Source: Erwinia tracheiphila
Lineage (GTDB): Bacteria > Pseudomonadota > Gammaproteobacteria > Enterobacterales > Enterobacteriaceae
Direction of reading: 5' to 3'
NCBI RefSeq assembly: GCF_021365465.1
Contig: NZ_CP089932.1
Location: forward strand, 496,001 to 560,000
Length of the DNA stretch: 64,000 nt
Below, piece after piece: positions 52,293 through 63,301 of the stretch. The position numbers were made by a program, and so were the translations under genes. Positions within the stretch are counted from its first letter, which is position 1. Each line of letters opens with the position of its first letter. The notes below the pieces were generated by a model. That model did no database searches and had not been told where the DNA came from. It saw only the letters and a list, made by a program, of their open reading frames with translations.

Positions 52293-52304
52293 GACAGCCG
52301 CTAA

Positions 52305-52613
52305 ACATTCTGTTCAGTGCGGTCAAACGTCCTCAAGGCGATCGTTGGACAGTTAGCGCGTTCAAGGCATGTTGCTTACGGGTGCATGTAAAGTGCGGTT
52401 TGTGGCACCAGTATGACGGCGGCGCCATGACCGACAGCTGGCGAGTGTCTGTTTTACTCACTTATCGGCCCGGTCCATTTTTCAGCATACCTATTCTGTT
52501 TTTCTCCTAAGTAGATAAAGATATAAAAGATAATTTTTAATTACTTTATCGCAATAGTTATTCCCGGTTACAAAAGGGTATCCATCCCATGACAATGATA
52601 ACCGGAGCAGGCC
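52305..52613 (+). promoter_or_regulatory. Region upstream of tauA
   Basis: 309 bases between the IS relic and tauA with no gene. The part at 52510-52560 is AT-rich and probably includes the tau promoter. Cbl/CysB control is known for tau in E. coli, but no defined site could be recognised here. Confidence 0.4.
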
Positions 52614-53597
52614 ATGACGGCGAAATTCTCCCCTTTTTTGATGACTACCATGCTGGCCCTTTTTTCCTGCATGTCCGGCGCGAAAGCGGTGGATGTCACT
52701 ATTGCTTATCAAACCTCTGCAGAACCAGCAAAGGTTGCGCAGGCCAATAATACCTTCGCAAAAGAGAGCGGCGTAAAGGCCGACTGGCGGAAATTTGACA
52801 GTGGGTCCAGCGTGGTCAGGGCGCTGGCGTCCGGCGATATTCAAATCGGCAATATTGGATCCAGTCCGCTGGCGGTCGCGGCAAGTCAACAGGTGCCCAT
52901 CGAGGTCTTTTTACTGGCTTCTCAGCTCGGCAGCTCCGAGGCGCTGGTAGTCAGGAAAGGTATTAACAACCCCCAGGATCTTGTTGGCAAGCGCATTGCC
53001 GTGCCTTTTATCTCTACCACGCATTACAGCCTGCTTGCCGCGTTGAAGCACTGGGGCATTGCCCCCGATAAGGTACAAATCCTGAACCTGCAACCGCCTG
53101 AAATTATTGCCGCCTGGCAACAGGGTGATATTGATGGGGCTTATGTCTGGGCGCCAGCTGTCACTGAACTGGAGAAAAATGGCAGTGTCTTGACCGATTC
53201 TGCACAGGTTGGTAAATGGGGCTCCCCAACTCTGGATGTATGGGTGGTGCGCAAAGATTTTGCCCAACAGCATCCTGACGTGGTGGCGGCATTTGCCCGC
53301 AGCGCAATAGCGGCGCAGAAAGGTTATCTCGATAACCCGGAGCAATGGCTGAAAAACAATGAAAATCTCAGCACGCTCTCGCGTCTGAGCGGCGTGCCGG
53401 CACAGCAAGTGCCGCAACTGGTAAGGGGAAATAATTATCTCACCGCCCGCCAGCAGGTTGAGCAACTGGGCCAACCAGTGAACCAGGCCATTATTGACAC
53501 CGCAACCTTCCTTAAGGCACAGGGTAAAGTGCCGCAGGTTGCCAGCGACTACAGCGGCTATGTCACTGACCGCTTTGTCAAATCTCTGGCTCAGTAA
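52614..53597 (+). CDS. tauA: Taurine ABC transporter periplasmic binding protein
   Basis: Binds taurine in the periplasm for uptake under sulphate starvation. Signal peptide 1-25 (cut after AKA), then a type II binding-protein fold: [97 protein letters not shown]. 327 residues (E. coli 320). First of tauABCD. Confidence 0.95.
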   Translation: MTAKFSPFLMTTMLALFSCMSGAKAVDVTIAYQTSAEPAKVAQANNTFAKESGVKADWRKFDSGSSVVRALASGDIQIGNIGSSPLAVAASQQVPIEVFLLASQLGSSEALVVRKGINNPQDLVGKRIAVPFISTTHYSLLAALKHWGIAPDKVQILNLQPPEIIAAWQQGDIDGAYVWAPAVTELEKNGSVLTDSAQVGKWGSPTLDVWVVRKDFAQQHPDVVAAFARSAIAAQKGYLDNPEQWLKNNENLSTLSRLSGVPAQQVPQLVRGNNYLTARQQVEQLGQPVNQAIIDTATFLKAQGKVPQVASDYSGYVTDRFVKSLAQ

Positions 53598-53608
53598 CGG
53601 AAGCAAAT

Positions 53609-54376
53609 ATGCTTGCTGTTTCGCATCTCAGCGCCCGTTATGACGGTCATCTTGCGCTGGACGGGATTAGCCTGTCTATTGCTGCCGGGGAACTGGTGGT
53701 GGTGCTTGGCCCTTCGGGCTGTGGTAAAACCACCCTGCTGAACCTTATCGCCGGTTTTCTGCCTGCGGAGTCCGGCACTATTATGCTCAACGGCCAGATT
53801 GTCACCGGGCCGGGGGCGGACCGTGGCGTGGTATTCCAACATGAAGGGTTACTGCCGTGGCGAAACGTGTTGGATAACGTGGCTTTCGGCTTGCAGCTGG
53901 CCAGCGTGAAGAAAATACAACGCAGGGAAACTGCCCGGCAAATGTTAAATAAGGTTGGATTAAACGGCACAGAGAATAAGTTTATCTGGCAGCTTTCCGG
54001 TGGCATGCGCCAGCGGGTTGGCATCGCCAGGGCGCTGGTGGCCGATCCACAACTGCTGTTGCTGGATGAACCGTTCGGAGCGCTGGATGCTTTCACCCGT
54101 GAGCAGATGCAGGAACTGCTGCTGACCTTGTGGCGCGACAGCGGTAAGCAGGTGTTATTGATTACTCACGATATTGAGGAAGCGGTCTTTCTGGCCAGCG
54201 AACTGATTATTTTATCACAGGGACCAGGTCGGGTTATCGAACGTCTGGCGCTCGATTTTGGTCGCCGCTACGCTGCCGGGGAATCCTGCCGGGGCATTAA
54301 GTCCGACCCGGCGTTTATTGCCCGGCGTGAATATGTGTTGAGCCGCGTTTTCCAAAGGCGTGAGGTGTCCTTATGA
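53609..54376 (+). CDS. tauB: Taurine ABC transporter ATPase
   Basis: Cytoplasmic nucleotide-binding subunit. Walker [11 protein letters not shown]-loop [13 protein letters not shown], signature [10 protein letters not shown], Walker [12 protein letters not shown], and the switch His in [11 protein letters not shown]. 255 residues, as in E. coli. Overlaps tauC by 4 nt. Confidence 0.96.
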   Translation: MLAVSHLSARYDGHLALDGISLSIAAGELVVVLGPSGCGKTTLLNLIAGFLPAESGTIMLNGQIVTGPGADRGVVFQHEGLLPWRNVLDNVAFGLQLASVKKIQRRETARQMLNKVGLNGTENKFIWQLSGGMRQRVGIARALVADPQLLLLDEPFGALDAFTREQMQELLLTLWRDSGKQVLLITHDIEEAVFLASELIILSQGPGRVIERLALDFGRRYAAGESCRGIKSDPAFIARREYVLSRVFQRREVSL

Positions 54377-55197
54377 GCTTACTTTCAACCGAAAAAACGT
54401 CAGCTTCCCCGCAGGGGTTGCACTGGCCATTCAACCGTCAGCTAACACTCAGTGCGGTTACGCTACTGACGTTGCTGACGATATGGTGGGGGGTGACTGC
54501 CCTTCATTGGATTGCCCCTTTATTTTTACCGCCTCCTCAGCAGGTTTTTCATCAATTATTGACCATTGCTGGCCCGCAAGGTTTTATGAACGCTACGCTC
54601 TGGCAGCATCTTGCTGCCAGCCTCAGCCGCATTCTGATTGCCCTGCTGGCCGCGGTTATCCTGGGCGTGCCGGTTGGTATCCTGATGGGGCTGAATGAAA
54701 CTGTGCGCGGCATGCTCGACCCGCTGATCGAGCTGTATCGTCCTGTCCCGCCGCTGGCTTATTTACCGCTGATGGTTATCTGGTTTGGTATTGGCGAAAC
54801 CTCAAAGATCTTGCTTATCTATCTGGCGATTTTTGCTCCGGTTGCCATGTCAGCCCTCGCCGGTGTGAAAAGCGTCCAGTGCGTTCGTTTGCGCGCCGCA
54901 CAGTCATTGGGTGCAAATCGCTGGCAATTGCTGAGATTTGTCATCCTGCCGGGCGCACTACCGGAAATTCTCACGGGAATACGAATTGGCCTTGGCGTGG
55001 GCTGGTCAACGCTGGTGGCTGCTGAACTGATTGCCGCCACGCGTGGATTGGGCTTTATGGTGCAGTCTGCCGGTGAGTTTCTGGCAACAGATGTCGTGCT
55101 GGCAGGTATCGCGGCAATTGCCGCAATCGCTTTCACCCTTGAATTGGGGCTACGTGCACTGCAACGTCGCCTGACCCCCTGGCATGGAGAACATTGA
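54373..55197 (+). CDS. tauC: Taurine ABC transporter permease
   Basis: Inner-membrane permease with about six TM helices and the EAA-type loop facing TauB ([34 protein letters not shown]). 274 residues (E. coli 275). Its stop is immediately followed by the tauD ATG. Confidence 0.95.
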   Translation: MSLLSTEKTSASPQGLHWPFNRQLTLSAVTLLTLLTIWWGVTALHWIAPLFLPPPQQVFHQLLTIAGPQGFMNATLWQHLAASLSRILIALLAAVILGVPVGILMGLNETVRGMLDPLIELYRPVPPLAYLPLMVIWFGIGETSKILLIYLAIFAPVAMSALAGVKSVQCVRLRAAQSLGANRWQLLRFVILPGALPEILTGIRIGLGVGWSTLVAAELIAATRGLGFMVQSAGEFLATDVVLAGIAAIAAIAFTLELGLRALQRRLTPWHGEH

Positions 55198-56037
55198 ATG
55201 AACGAGCGTCTGACTATTACCCCGCTGGGACCGAATATTGGTGCACAGGTTGCTGATGTTAACCTGAGTCGCTCATTGAGCGATGCCCAGTTCGAGCAGC
55301 TTTATCACTCGTTGATCCGCTATCAGGTTCTGTTCCTGCGCGACCAGCCGGTAACGCCACCGCAGCAGCGCGCGCTGGCGGCTCGTTTTGGCGATTTGCA
55401 CATCCATCCGGTTTATCCCCATGCGCCCGACGCGGAAGAGATTATCGTGCTGGATACCCATAATGATAATCCGCCGGACAATGACAACTGGCACACCGAC
55501 GTAACCTTTATCACTAACCCGCCGGCAGGCGCTATTCTTGCCGCGAAACAATTGCCGGAATGCGGAGGTGATACACTGTGGGCCAGTGGAATTGCGGCTT
55601 ATGAGGCGTTATCCGAATCTTTTAAAGTGCTGTTGGCTGGCCTGCAGGCCGAACACGATTTCACAAAATCATTTCAGGAATTTAGATACCGCCGCAGTGA
55701 AGAGGAACATGCTCGTTGGAAACGGGCGGTAGAAAATAATCCGCCGGTGCTCCATCCGCTAGTACGTACGCATCCGGTGAGCGGTAAGTTATCGCTTTTT
55801 GTTAATGAAGGATTTACCACGCGCATTGTTGGCCTGAAGCAGAAGGAGAGTGAGGCGCTGCTGGCTTTCCTGTTTACGCACATTACAAAGCCAGAGTTTC
55901 AGGTACGCTGGCGCTGGCAGGAAAACGATCTGGCGATTTGGGATAACCGTGTGACGCAGCATTATGCCAATGCGGATTATCTCCCGGCACGACGTATTAT
56001 GCATCGCGCAACTATTCTGGGGGATAAGCCACGGTGA
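55198..56037 (+). CDS. tauD: Taurine dioxygenase
   Basis: Fe(II)/2-oxoglutarate-dependent dioxygenase that releases sulphite and aminoacetaldehyde from taurine. The iron facial triad is visible: HxD in NWHTDVTF and the distal His in [10 protein letters not shown]; the 2-oxoglutarate-binding Arg follows. [14 protein letters not shown] is conserved. 279 residues (E. coli 283). Completes tauABCD. Confidence 0.96.
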   Translation: MNERLTITPLGPNIGAQVADVNLSRSLSDAQFEQLYHSLIRYQVLFLRDQPVTPPQQRALAARFGDLHIHPVYPHAPDAEEIIVLDTHNDNPPDNDNWHTDVTFITNPPAGAILAAKQLPECGGDTLWASGIAAYEALSESFKVLLAGLQAEHDFTKSFQEFRYRRSEEEHARWKRAVENNPPVLHPLVRTHPVSGKLSLFVNEGFTTRIVGLKQKESEALLAFLFTHITKPEFQVRWRWQENDLAIWDNRVTQHYANADYLPARRIMHRATILGDKPR

Positions 56038-56278
56038 ACGGTGAAGCTGTGTGGTCCTCCTGCAAGAACCCATCCATTCCGGACGCGATGGTCAGGTTTT
56101 TGACAACAGGTTTGAAGGCTGGTGGGCAAACAATGTTTGCACCGGGCGCGCGAATCACAAGATTTCTGTTGTTGCTTTGTCGGGCTGGGTTCAGGTTTTT
56201 ACGGCCTGGTGGTGTGAGCGTTGGACTGGCGACGCGTGCCGGGAAACAGGCAGGCGTCGCACGCGTTAATATGGCGAT
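56038..56278 (+). other. Short unexplained stretch after tauD
   Basis: 241 bases between the tauD stop and the yheS 3' end. Open frames on the plus strand (for example 56034-56282) carry no recognisable family and appear to be leftover sequence at the edge of the inserted block. No IS end or direct repeat was found by eye. Confidence 0.35.
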
Positions 56279-58186
56279 TTAGCCGGGCTGTTGAAGCAGG
56301 GTTTCTAATTGCTCCTGAGCATCCAGCCACGCCAGTTCACATGCCTCCAGTGCCGATTTCGCTTCCGCCTGATGTTGCAGGGCCGTGGTGAGTTCAGCCT
56401 TGCGGCTCTGTTCGTAAATAGCGCTATCCGCCAGCTTTTCTTCTGCGGCGGTCAGCTGGTTGTTCAGCTTTTCCATCTGCTTTTCCAGCTTTTCAATCTG
56501 CTTACGCAGGGGCTGTGTCTGGGTCCGCCGTTCTGCCTCACGGCGCTTCTGATCTTTTCTGGCCTGTGCGCTGTTTCCGTTGTCTGGCTTAGATTCAGTG
56601 CTGGCGGTTTCTTGCTTTTGTAACTCGCTCAACCAGCGCTGATAATCTTCCAAATCGCCATCGAACGCTTCCACCTTGCCGCCATGCACCAGATAAAGGT
56701 CGTCAGTGGTGGAGCGCAGCAGGTGACGATCGTGCGATACCACCACCAATGCGCCTTCAAAGTCGATTAACGCTTCCGTTAAGGCCTGACGCATATCTAA
56801 ATCAAGATGGTTGGTTGGTTCATCAAGCAGCAGCAGGTTAGGGCGCTGCCAGACAATCAGCGCCAGTACCAGGCGCGCTTTTTCGCCACCGGAGAAGCGA
56901 CCGGTATTTTCGCTGACTTTATCGCCCTGGAAGCCAAATCCGCCCAGATAGTCGCGTAGCTGCTGTTCCAGAATTTTGGGCGCGATACGAACCAGATGCT
57001 GCAATGGGGACTCATCTGCGCGGAGAAATTCAAGCTGGTGCTGGGCGAAGTAACCGAGTTTGATGCCTTTCGCCAGACCAATATCACCCTGTAACGGAGC
57101 CAGCTCACCGGCCAGCAGTTTGATTAACGTCGATTTACCCGCGCCGTTGCGACCAAGCAGGCCGATGCGGGAGCCGGGCACCAGATTGAGTTTGATTGAA
57201 TTGAGAATGATGCGTTCGCCGTAGCCCGCGCTGACTTTTTCCATGTTCAGCAGGGGATTTGGCAGGTTCTCCGGGGCGCGGAAGCTGAAAGTAAAGGGAT
57301 TATCAACGTGCGCAGGGGCAATCAGCTCCATTCGCTCAAGCATTTTGATGCGGCTTTGCGCCTGTTTCGCTTTGCTGGCTTTTGCCTTGAAGCGATCAAT
57401 AAAACTTTGCAGGTGGGAGACTTTTGCCTGCTGATTTTCATACATTGATTGCTGTTGCGCCAGTTTGGTGGCGCGCTGAATTTCGAATGAGCTGTAATTG
57501 CCGGTGTATTCGAAAATCGACTGCTGCTCAATGTGCAGGATTTTATCCACAATGGGATCAAGGAAGTCGTGATCGTGGGAGATCAGGATCAGCGTTCCCT
57601 GATAGCTCTTTAGCCAGCGTTCCAGCCAGATGACCGCATCAAGATCGAGGTGGTTAGTGGGCTCATCGAGTAACAGCAGATCGGAGCGGCAGATTAGCGC
57701 CTGGGCCAGGTTGAGGCGCATGCGCCAGCCGCCGGAAAAGTCACTGACCGGGCGTTGTAGCTGCTCCTGCGAAAAGCCCAAACCCTTAAGCAGAGTGGCG
57801 GCACGCGACTGTATTGTCCATGCCTGAATTGCATCAAGTTTGCCATGCAGTGTGGCAATGGCATGACCATCATCTATTTTGTTGGCATGGTCCAGATTGC
57901 GTTCAAGCTGACGAAACTCCCGATCGCCGTCAATGACATAATCAATGGCCGGGATGGAGAGGGCAGGCGTTTCCTGATTGACCCAGGCGAGAGACCAGCT
58001 GCCGGGGCAGGTCATACTACCGCCGTCTGCGCTTATTTCGTTCTTAAGCAGTGACAGCAGCGTCGATTTGCCGCAGCCGTTTTTTCCCACCAGCCCGACT
58101 TTCTGTCTTGGATTAATGGTGGCGGTCGCGTTGTCCAGCAATACGCGGACACCGCGTCGTATTTGTAATGAGGAGAAGACAATCAT
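56279..58186 (-). CDS. yheS: ABC-F family ATPase YheS
   Basis: Soluble ABC-F protein; relatives act on stalled ribosomes. Two ABC domains: Walker A GKNGCGKST and GRNGAGKST, signatures FSGGWRMRLN and FSGGEKARL, and paired LLLLDEPTNHLDLD. The P-site-tRNA-interaction linker lies between them, and the C-terminus is a Lys/Glu/Gln-rich coiled coil (about 525-630). 635 residues (E. coli 637). Divergent from kefG, standard order. Confidence 0.95.
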   Translation of the reverse strand: MIVFSSLQIRRGVRVLLDNATATINPRQKVGLVGKNGCGKSTLLSLLKNEISADGGSMTCPGSWSLAWVNQETPALSIPAIDYVIDGDREFRQLERNLDHANKIDDGHAIATLHGKLDAIQAWTIQSRAATLLKGLGFSQEQLQRPVSDFSGGWRMRLNLAQALICRSDLLLLDEPTNHLDLDAVIWLERWLKSYQGTLILISHDHDFLDPIVDKILHIEQQSIFEYTGNYSSFEIQRATKLAQQQSMYENQQAKVSHLQSFIDRFKAKASKAKQAQSRIKMLERMELIAPAHVDNPFTFSFRAPENLPNPLLNMEKVSAGYGERIILNSIKLNLVPGSRIGLLGRNGAGKSTLIKLLAGELAPLQGDIGLAKGIKLGYFAQHQLEFLRADESPLQHLVRIAPKILEQQLRDYLGGFGFQGDKVSENTGRFSGGEKARLVLALIVWQRPNLLLLDEPTNHLDLDMRQALTEALIDFEGALVVVSHDRHLLRSTTDDLYLVHGGKVEAFDGDLEDYQRWLSELQKQETASTESKPDNGNSAQARKDQKRREAERRTQTQPLRKQIEKLEKQMEKLNNQLTAAEEKLADSAIYEQSRKAELTTALQHQAEAKSALEACELAWLDAQEQLETLLQQPG

Positions 58187-58411
58187 AAGCGCCGTAATAG
58201 TCAGGATATGCCCGTCATGTTTCAGGTATGCTGACGGCGTTCGTTACTCAAATCACTTACCTGAGTAAGCTCATCGGGGCGCCTTCCTGCAACTCGAATT
58301 ATTCAGGGTATATGTTAAATTGAATCATCATAATTACTTGCGGAATTCACAATTCCGTTGTGTCGGGCATGGTAGCGGAATTTCTCCACTATGACGACGA
58401 TTTGGAGAGGA

Positions 58412-58966
58412 ATGATGTCGCAGATGTCCAATGTTTTACTGCTTTATGCTCATCCTGAATCGCAGGATTCCATCGCCAACCGGGTGTTGCTGCAACCGGC
58501 AAAGGATTTGCCCAACGTGATGGTGCATGATCTCTACGCGCACTATCCTGATTTCTTTATTGATATTCATCACGAACAGCAGCTTCTACGTGAACATGAC
58601 ATTATTGTTTTTCAGCATCCCCTTTATACCTATAGCTGTCCTGCATTGTTAAAAGAGTGGCTGGATCGCGTGTTGTCGCGCGGGTTTGCAAGTGGTCCAA
58701 ATGGCAACGCGCTGGAAGGAAAATTCTGGCGGAGTGTCACCACCACTGGCGAGCCGGAAGCGGCTTACCATCAGGACGGGCTTAACCGATATACCATGTC
58801 CGACATTATGCGTCCGTTTGAACTGACCGCCCAACTCTGCCGGATGCACTGGCTGACGCCAATGATTATCTATCTGGCGCGTCGGCAGTCGTCTGAAGTG
58901 ATGAAAAACTACGCGCGTGCCTACGGTGACTGGCTGGCGTCTCCGCAACTGCCTGGAGGGCGGTGA
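58412..58966 (+). CDS. kefG: KefB-associated NAD(P)H:quinone oxidoreductase-like subunit KefG
   Basis: Cytoplasmic flavodoxin-like ancillary subunit required for full KefB activity. Conserved [65 protein letters not shown] and [10 protein letters not shown]. 184 residues from ATG 58412 ([10 protein letters not shown]), as in E. coli; the ribosome site GGAGAGG also suits the next ATG. Its stop abuts the kefB start. Confidence 0.94.
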   Translation: MMSQMSNVLLLYAHPESQDSIANRVLLQPAKDLPNVMVHDLYAHYPDFFIDIHHEQQLLREHDIIVFQHPLYTYSCPALLKEWLDRVLSRGFASGPNGNALEGKFWRSVTTTGEPEAAYHQDGLNRYTMSDIMRPFELTAQLCRMHWLTPMIIYLARRQSSEVMKNYARAYGDWLASPQLPGGR

Positions 58967-60772
58967 ATGGAAGGGCAAACACTGTTAACGGCAGGGGTGG
59001 TCTATCTTTTTGCCGCAGTAATCGCCGTGCCGCTGGCGGCGCGTTTGGGGATTGGTGCCGTGCTGGGCTATCTGCTGGCCGGTATCGCCATCGGCCCGTG
59101 GGGATTGGGTTTTATCAGCGATGTTGATGAGATCCTGCACTTCTCTGAGTTGGGCGTGGTGTTTCTGATGTTTATCATCGGGCTGGAACTGAATCCTGCC
59201 AAGCTCTGGCAGCTGCGGCGATCGATCTTTGGCGTAGGGGCGGCGCAGGTTGTTTTTAGCTCAGTAATCCTCGGCGGATTGCTGTGGCTGACGCATTTTT
59301 CCTGGCAGGCGGCGCTGATTGGCGGCATCGGACTGGCGATGTCCTCTACCGCGATGGCGATACAGCTCATGCGTGAAAAAGGGATGAACCGAAGTGAAGC
59401 GGGTCAGTTAGGTTTTTCCGTGCTGCTTTTTCAGGATCTGGCGGTGATCCCGGCGCTGGCGTTAGTGCCGCTGCTGGCGGGAGGGGACAGCGGCCATACC
59501 GACTGGATGAAGATCGTAATGAAGGTGCTGGCCTTTGCCGGAATGTTGGTGGGTGGTCGCTATTTGCTCAGACCGATTTTTCGTTTTATTGCCGCATCAG
59601 GTGTGCGTGAGGTTTTTACCGCCGCCTCGCTACTATTGGTGCTGGGTTCCGCACTGTTTATGGACGCGTTAGGACTTTCCATGGCATTAGGTACTTTTAT
59701 CGCCGGGATACTGCTGGCAGAAAGTGAGTATCGCCATGAACTGGAAATCGCTATCGATCCTTTTAAAGGGTTGCTTCTGGGCCTGTTTTTTATTTCCGTC
59801 GGCATGGCGCTCAATCTTGGCGTGCTTTATATCCATCTGCTTGAAATTATTGTGTGTGTAATAGCGCTGGTGGCGGTTAAAGGAACGGTGCTGTACCTGC
59901 TTTCACGCCTGTTTGGTCTGCGTAGTTCAGAGCGTCTGCAATTTTCCGGGGTACTTAGCCAAGGCGGAGAGTTCGCTTTTGTGTTGTTTTCGGCTGCGTC
60001 ATCGGCAAAATTGTTTAAGGGCGATCAGATGTCGTTGCTGCTGGTCACGGTCACATTGTCGATGATGATCACGCCAGTGCTGATGCAGGGTATTGACAAG
60101 ATTCTGGCAAGGCGCTTCAACGAGGATGATCACTACGACGAAAAGCCGTTTGTCGAGGATGATAAACCGGAAGTGATCGTCGTCGGATTTGGCCGTTTCG
60201 GTCAGGTGGTGGCGCGCCTGCTAATGGCGAATGAGAAACGTATTACGGTGCTGGAGCGGGATATCAGTTCCGTCAGCCTGATGCGTAAATATGGATATAA
60301 AGTTTATTACGGCGATGCTACCGAACTTGAGCTGTTACGTGCTGCGGGAGCGGATACGGCACAATCGATAGTGATCACCTGCAATACGCCGGAAGATGCA
60401 ATCGCAATTGTTCATCTCTGTCAGCATCATTTTCCTCATCTGCAAATTCTTGCCCGTGCAAGAGGTCGCGTAGAGGCGCACGAGTTGATTCAGGCGGGTG
60501 TGGCGCAGTTCTCGCGTGAAACGTTCTCCAGTGCGCTGGAGATGGGCCGTAAGACATTGATGACGCTTGGCATGCATCCCCATCAGGCATTTCGTGCACA
60601 GCAGCATTTTCGTCGTCTGGATATGCGTATGTTACGCGAACTGATGCCTAATCATGCTGACAGTCAGCAGATTTCCCGTGTAAAAGAAGCCCGCCGTGAG
60701 CTGGAAGATATTTTTCAGGCAGAGATGCGCCATGAAAAACGCCAGTTTGGTGGCTGGGATGAGTTTGAATAG
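58967..60772 (+). CDS. kefB: Glutathione-gated K+/H+ antiporter KefB
   Basis: Potassium efflux system opened by glutathione adducts to acidify the cytoplasm against electrophiles. A CPA2 membrane domain (about 1-380, with [19 protein letters not shown] and the [15 protein letters not shown] region) and a KTN/RCK domain [30 protein letters not shown] (about 400-520). 601 residues, equal to E. coli. Cotranscribed with kefG and yheV. Confidence 0.96.
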   Translation: MEGQTLLTAGVVYLFAAVIAVPLAARLGIGAVLGYLLAGIAIGPWGLGFISDVDEILHFSELGVVFLMFIIGLELNPAKLWQLRRSIFGVGAAQVVFSSVILGGLLWLTHFSWQAALIGGIGLAMSSTAMAIQLMREKGMNRSEAGQLGFSVLLFQDLAVIPALALVPLLAGGDSGHTDWMKIVMKVLAFAGMLVGGRYLLRPIFRFIAASGVREVFTAASLLLVLGSALFMDALGLSMALGTFIAGILLAESEYRHELEIAIDPFKGLLLGLFFISVGMALNLGVLYIHLLEIIVCVIALVAVKGTVLYLLSRLFGLRSSERLQFSGVLSQGGEFAFVLFSAASSAKLFKGDQMSLLLVTVTLSMMITPVLMQGIDKILARRFNEDDHYDEKPFVEDDKPEVIVVGFGRFGQVVARLLMANEKRITVLERDISSVSLMRKYGYKVYYGDATELELLRAAGADTAQSIVITCNTPEDAIAIVHLCQHHFPHLQILARARGRVEAHELIQAGVAQFSRETFSSALEMGRKTLMTLGMHPHQAFRAQQHFRRLDMRMLRELMPNHADSQQISRVKEARRELEDIFQAEMRHEKRQFGGWDEFE

Positions 60773-60780
60773 GAGTCGAA

Positions 60781-60975
60781 ATGCGGAGAAGATTTATCGC
60801 CGGAGCGACCTGCCCGGCATGCCAGGCAAAAGATACGCTGGTGCTATGGAAAGAAAATAATATTGATGTAGTTGAATGTGTTACCTGCGGTCATCAGATG
60901 CGTGAAGCGGATAAGCATGTTCGTGATGGAGTACGCGACAGCGAACAGGTCATTGGCATTTTCCATCCTGAGTAG
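60781..60975 (+). CDS. yheV: Zinc-ribbon protein YheV
   Basis: A 64-residue protein of unknown function with two CxxC pairs (CPAC, CVTC) in the layout of a zinc ribbon: RRFIAGATCPACQAKDTLVLWKENNIDVVECVTCGHQMREADK. It follows kefB by 8 bp. Confidence 0.93.
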   Translation: MRRRFIAGATCPACQAKDTLVLWKENNIDVVECVTCGHQMREADKHVRDGVRDSEQVIGIFHPE

Positions 60976-61111
60976 CGCAATTGTCCGACTTTTTTTAGCT
61001 TTACCGTACAGTCGCGTTGAAATTCATTACAATCGACGCAATCAAGAGCGCTTGCGGTTGGTCATTTGGCCAATTCTTAAGGGCTCAAGCTCTCAACGGT
61101 TAGGAGTAATC

Positions 61112-61633
61112 ATGAAAGTAGCAAAAGACCTGGTCGTCAGCCTGGCTTATCAGGTGCGTACAGAAGAGGATGTGTTGGTTGATGAGTCCACGGTAAGTGC
61201 GCCGCTGGATTATCTGCACGGTCATGGCTCCCTGATTGTAGGTCTTGAAAAAGCACTGGAGAATCATGAGGCGGGTGACAAATTTGAAGTCAACATCGCC
61301 GCAGATGATGCTTATGGCCAGTACGATGACAACCTCGTTCAGCGTGTGCCAAAAGATGTTTTTATGGGCGTCGATGAACTGCAGGTAGGCATGCGTTTCC
61401 TGGCAGAGACCGATCAGGGTTCCGTGCCGGTTGAGATAACTGAAGTTGAAGATGACCACGTTGTGGTTGATGGTAACCACACGCTGGCTGGGCAGAATCT
61501 TAACTTCAAAGTGGAAGTGGTGGAGATTCGTGAAGCAACACCAGAAGAGCTGGCCCACGGCCATGTGCATGGCGCGCACGATCATCACCACGATCATGAA
61601 CATGGTCAGGGTGGATGTGGCTGTAGCCACTAA
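61112..61633 (+). CDS. slyD: FKBP-type isomerase and metallochaperone SlyD
   Basis: Proline isomerase that also binds nickel for hydrogenase maturation. FKBP domain with an inserted-in-flap domain (residues 1-145: VAKDLVVSLAYQVRTEEDVLVDES, PLDYLHGHGSLIVGLEKALE, GDKFEVNIAADDAYGQYDDN) followed by a His/Cys-rich metal-binding tail (GHVHGAHDHHHDHEHGQGGCGCSH). 173 residues; E. coli has 196 with a longer tail. The start at 61112 has GGAG upstream. Confidence 0.96.
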   Translation: MKVAKDLVVSLAYQVRTEEDVLVDESTVSAPLDYLHGHGSLIVGLEKALENHEAGDKFEVNIAADDAYGQYDDNLVQRVPKDVFMGVDELQVGMRFLAETDQGSVPVEITEVEDDHVVVDGNHTLAGQNLNFKVEVVEIREATPEELAHGHVHGAHDHHHDHEHGQGGCGCSH

Positions 61634-61656
61634 GTTTTAACTGCTTTCCCGATAAG

Positions 61657-61681
61657 GCTGCCCTGATGGCGGCTTTTTTTG
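61657..61681 (+). terminator. slyD terminator
   Basis: GCTGCC/GGCGGC stem, 5-nt loop, followed by seven Ts; 24 bp past slyD. Confidence 0.85.
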
Positions 61682-61763
61682 TTCCACCGCTGAAATCATC
61701 TTGACGCTGGACACCAGGCATACTCTGAATTTTTGCAGATTGGCAGACTCGCCGTTTCAGTGC

Positions 61764-61979
61764 TTAATAGTGTGGCGGTGGCGTTTCTTCTGACTGCGAG
61801 GCGATCATCGAAGGGGCGACTGATTTCAGTTTATCGGTTAGCAGGCGTATCTGTTCTCTCAGACGTGCCATTTCAAGTTCGTGATGAATAACTGTCTGGT
61901 TAAGCGTTTCAAGGGTGTGTTCCTGAAACGCCAGGCGGCTTTCCAGCATTTCCATCCGTTGTTCAAAAGAATGCAGCAT
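61764..61979 (-). CDS. slyX: SlyX protein
   Basis: A 71-residue coiled-coil protein of unknown role. Heptad-patterned [48 protein letters not shown] and the C-terminal PPHY are the SlyX pattern. Divergent from fkpA. Confidence 0.93.
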   Translation of the reverse strand: MLHSFEQRMEMLESRLAFQEHTLETLNQTVIHHELEMARLREQIRLLTDKLKSVAPSMIASQSEETPPPHY

Positions 61980-62265
61980 GTCTTTTCCTCATTGGGGCTT
62001 ACGGCGCGACTGCCTCAACCAAATCTTCCTGATTCTAACGGGAAAGACCGTAATGAAACAGACGCACTGGCCCTAATTTCGGCCAATACTTGAAAAACAA
62101 GCCTGTCGTCTGCATTAAGGTGATGAACTTTAGGGTGGACAAGCGGTCGGAAGTTACCTAGCTTTCATTGATAAATTGTCAGTTCCCTCGTGCAGTTTTA
62201 TCGCTATAGTACAGCGCCGTCTGTAATGATTTCCGAGGTGAGAGGCTTCGGTTTTGGAGAAATGG

Positions 62266-63105
62266 ATGAAATCAATGTTTAAAGTTACACTGTCAGCCAC
62301 CATCATGGCCGTTGCACTGAACGCCTCCCTGGCATTTGCTGCCGAGACTGCGCCAGCAGCTCCCGTGCCAGCAGAACAGTCACCACAACCTGTACCTAAA
62401 AATGCTGCTTTTAAAACAGACGATCAGCAGTCCGCCTACGCGCTGGGTGCCTCGCTGGGTCGTTATATGGAAAACTCCCTGAAGGAGCAGGAGAAACTGG
62501 GTATCACGCTGGACAAACAGCAGCTGATATCCGGTGTTCAGGACGCATTTGCTGGAAAAAACAAACTGTCTGATCAGGAAATTGAGCAGACTTTACAGTC
62601 CTTTGAAAGCCGCGTGAAGAGCGCAGCTCAGGCGAAAATGGAAAAAGATGCAAAAGAAAACACTGCAAAAGGTGATGCTTTCGCAACCAAATTTGCTAAA
62701 GAAAAAGGCGTGAAGAAAACGGAATCCGGTCTGCTTTATCAGGTTGAGAAAGAGGGAACCGGTAAGGTACCGACTGACAGCGATACCGTTGTAGTTAATT
62801 ATAAAGGTGCACTGATTGACGGTACCGAGTTTGATAACTCGTTCACCCGTGGTGAACCCCTTTCTTTCCGTCTTGACGGCGTCATCCCAGGCTGGACTGA
62901 AGGCCTGAAACACGTCAAGAAAGGCGGCAAAATTAAGCTGGTTATTCCACCACAACTTGCCTACGGTAAAAACGGCGTTCCTGGCATCCCGGCTAACTCC
63001 ACGTTAGTGTTCGATGTTGAGCTGCAGGATATCAAACCTGTGGCTAAAGCGGAGGCGAATGCGGATAAACCTGCCCAAGCCCCGGCTGCGGCTCAGGCTA
63101 AGTAA
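62266..63105 (+). CDS. fkpA: Periplasmic FKBP-type isomerase and chaperone FkpA
   Basis: Periplasmic proline isomerase with chaperone activity. Signal peptide 1-25 (cut after AFA); the N-terminal dimerisation helices (DDQQSAYALGASLGRYMENSL...); C-terminal FKBP domain with VVNYKGALIDGTEFDNSF, VIPGWTEGLKHVKKGGKIKLVIPPQLAYG and GIPANSTLVFDVEL. The ATG at 62266 (MKSMFKVTLSATIMAV) matches E. coli and has GGAG 6 nt upstream. An Ala/Pro-rich tail follows. 279 residues. Confidence 0.96.
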   Translation: MKSMFKVTLSATIMAVALNASLAFAAETAPAAPVPAEQSPQPVPKNAAFKTDDQQSAYALGASLGRYMENSLKEQEKLGITLDKQQLISGVQDAFAGKNKLSDQEIEQTLQSFESRVKSAAQAKMEKDAKENTAKGDAFATKFAKEKGVKKTESGLLYQVEKEGTGKVPTDSDTVVVNYKGALIDGTEFDNSFTRGEPLSFRLDGVIPGWTEGLKHVKKGGKIKLVIPPQLAYGKNGVPGIPANSTLVFDVELQDIKPVAKAEANADKPAQAPAAAQAK

Positions 63106-63112
63106 AAGACCT

Positions 63113-63136
63113 ACTGCCACAGGTTCCTGTGGCAGT
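63113..63136 (+). terminator. fkpA stem-loop
   Basis: Perfect ACTGCCACAGG/CCTGTGGCAGT stem around a minimal loop, 7 bp past fkpA, followed by ATTGTTGTTT. Confidence 0.75.
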
Positions 63137-63301
63137 ATTGTTGTTTCTCCCCGCCCCACTCATCATCGCTGCCTGCGGCAATTCCTGACAAAGTCGAGGA
63201 CAGGCCTTTACGTTCTTTGCTAGACTACCCTTCGCGCATTTTCTTCTGAACACGTCTTGCCTGGCATCTTTCGTCGGGTTTTTTTCAAGGGTGGTGTCTT
63301 A

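Larger units (their letters stand above)
51471..52301 (+). mobile_element. Decayed IS5-family (IS1031-type) element
   Basis: 831 bp. The ends carry an imperfect inverted repeat: GACGCTGTCCCAAAAGG on the left and, reading in from the right, GCGGCTGTCTCAACAGG. The element is flanked by TAA on both sides (51468-51470 and 52302-52304), matching the 3-bp TNA duplication of the IS1031 group. The transposase gene inside is broken. Confidence 0.82.
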
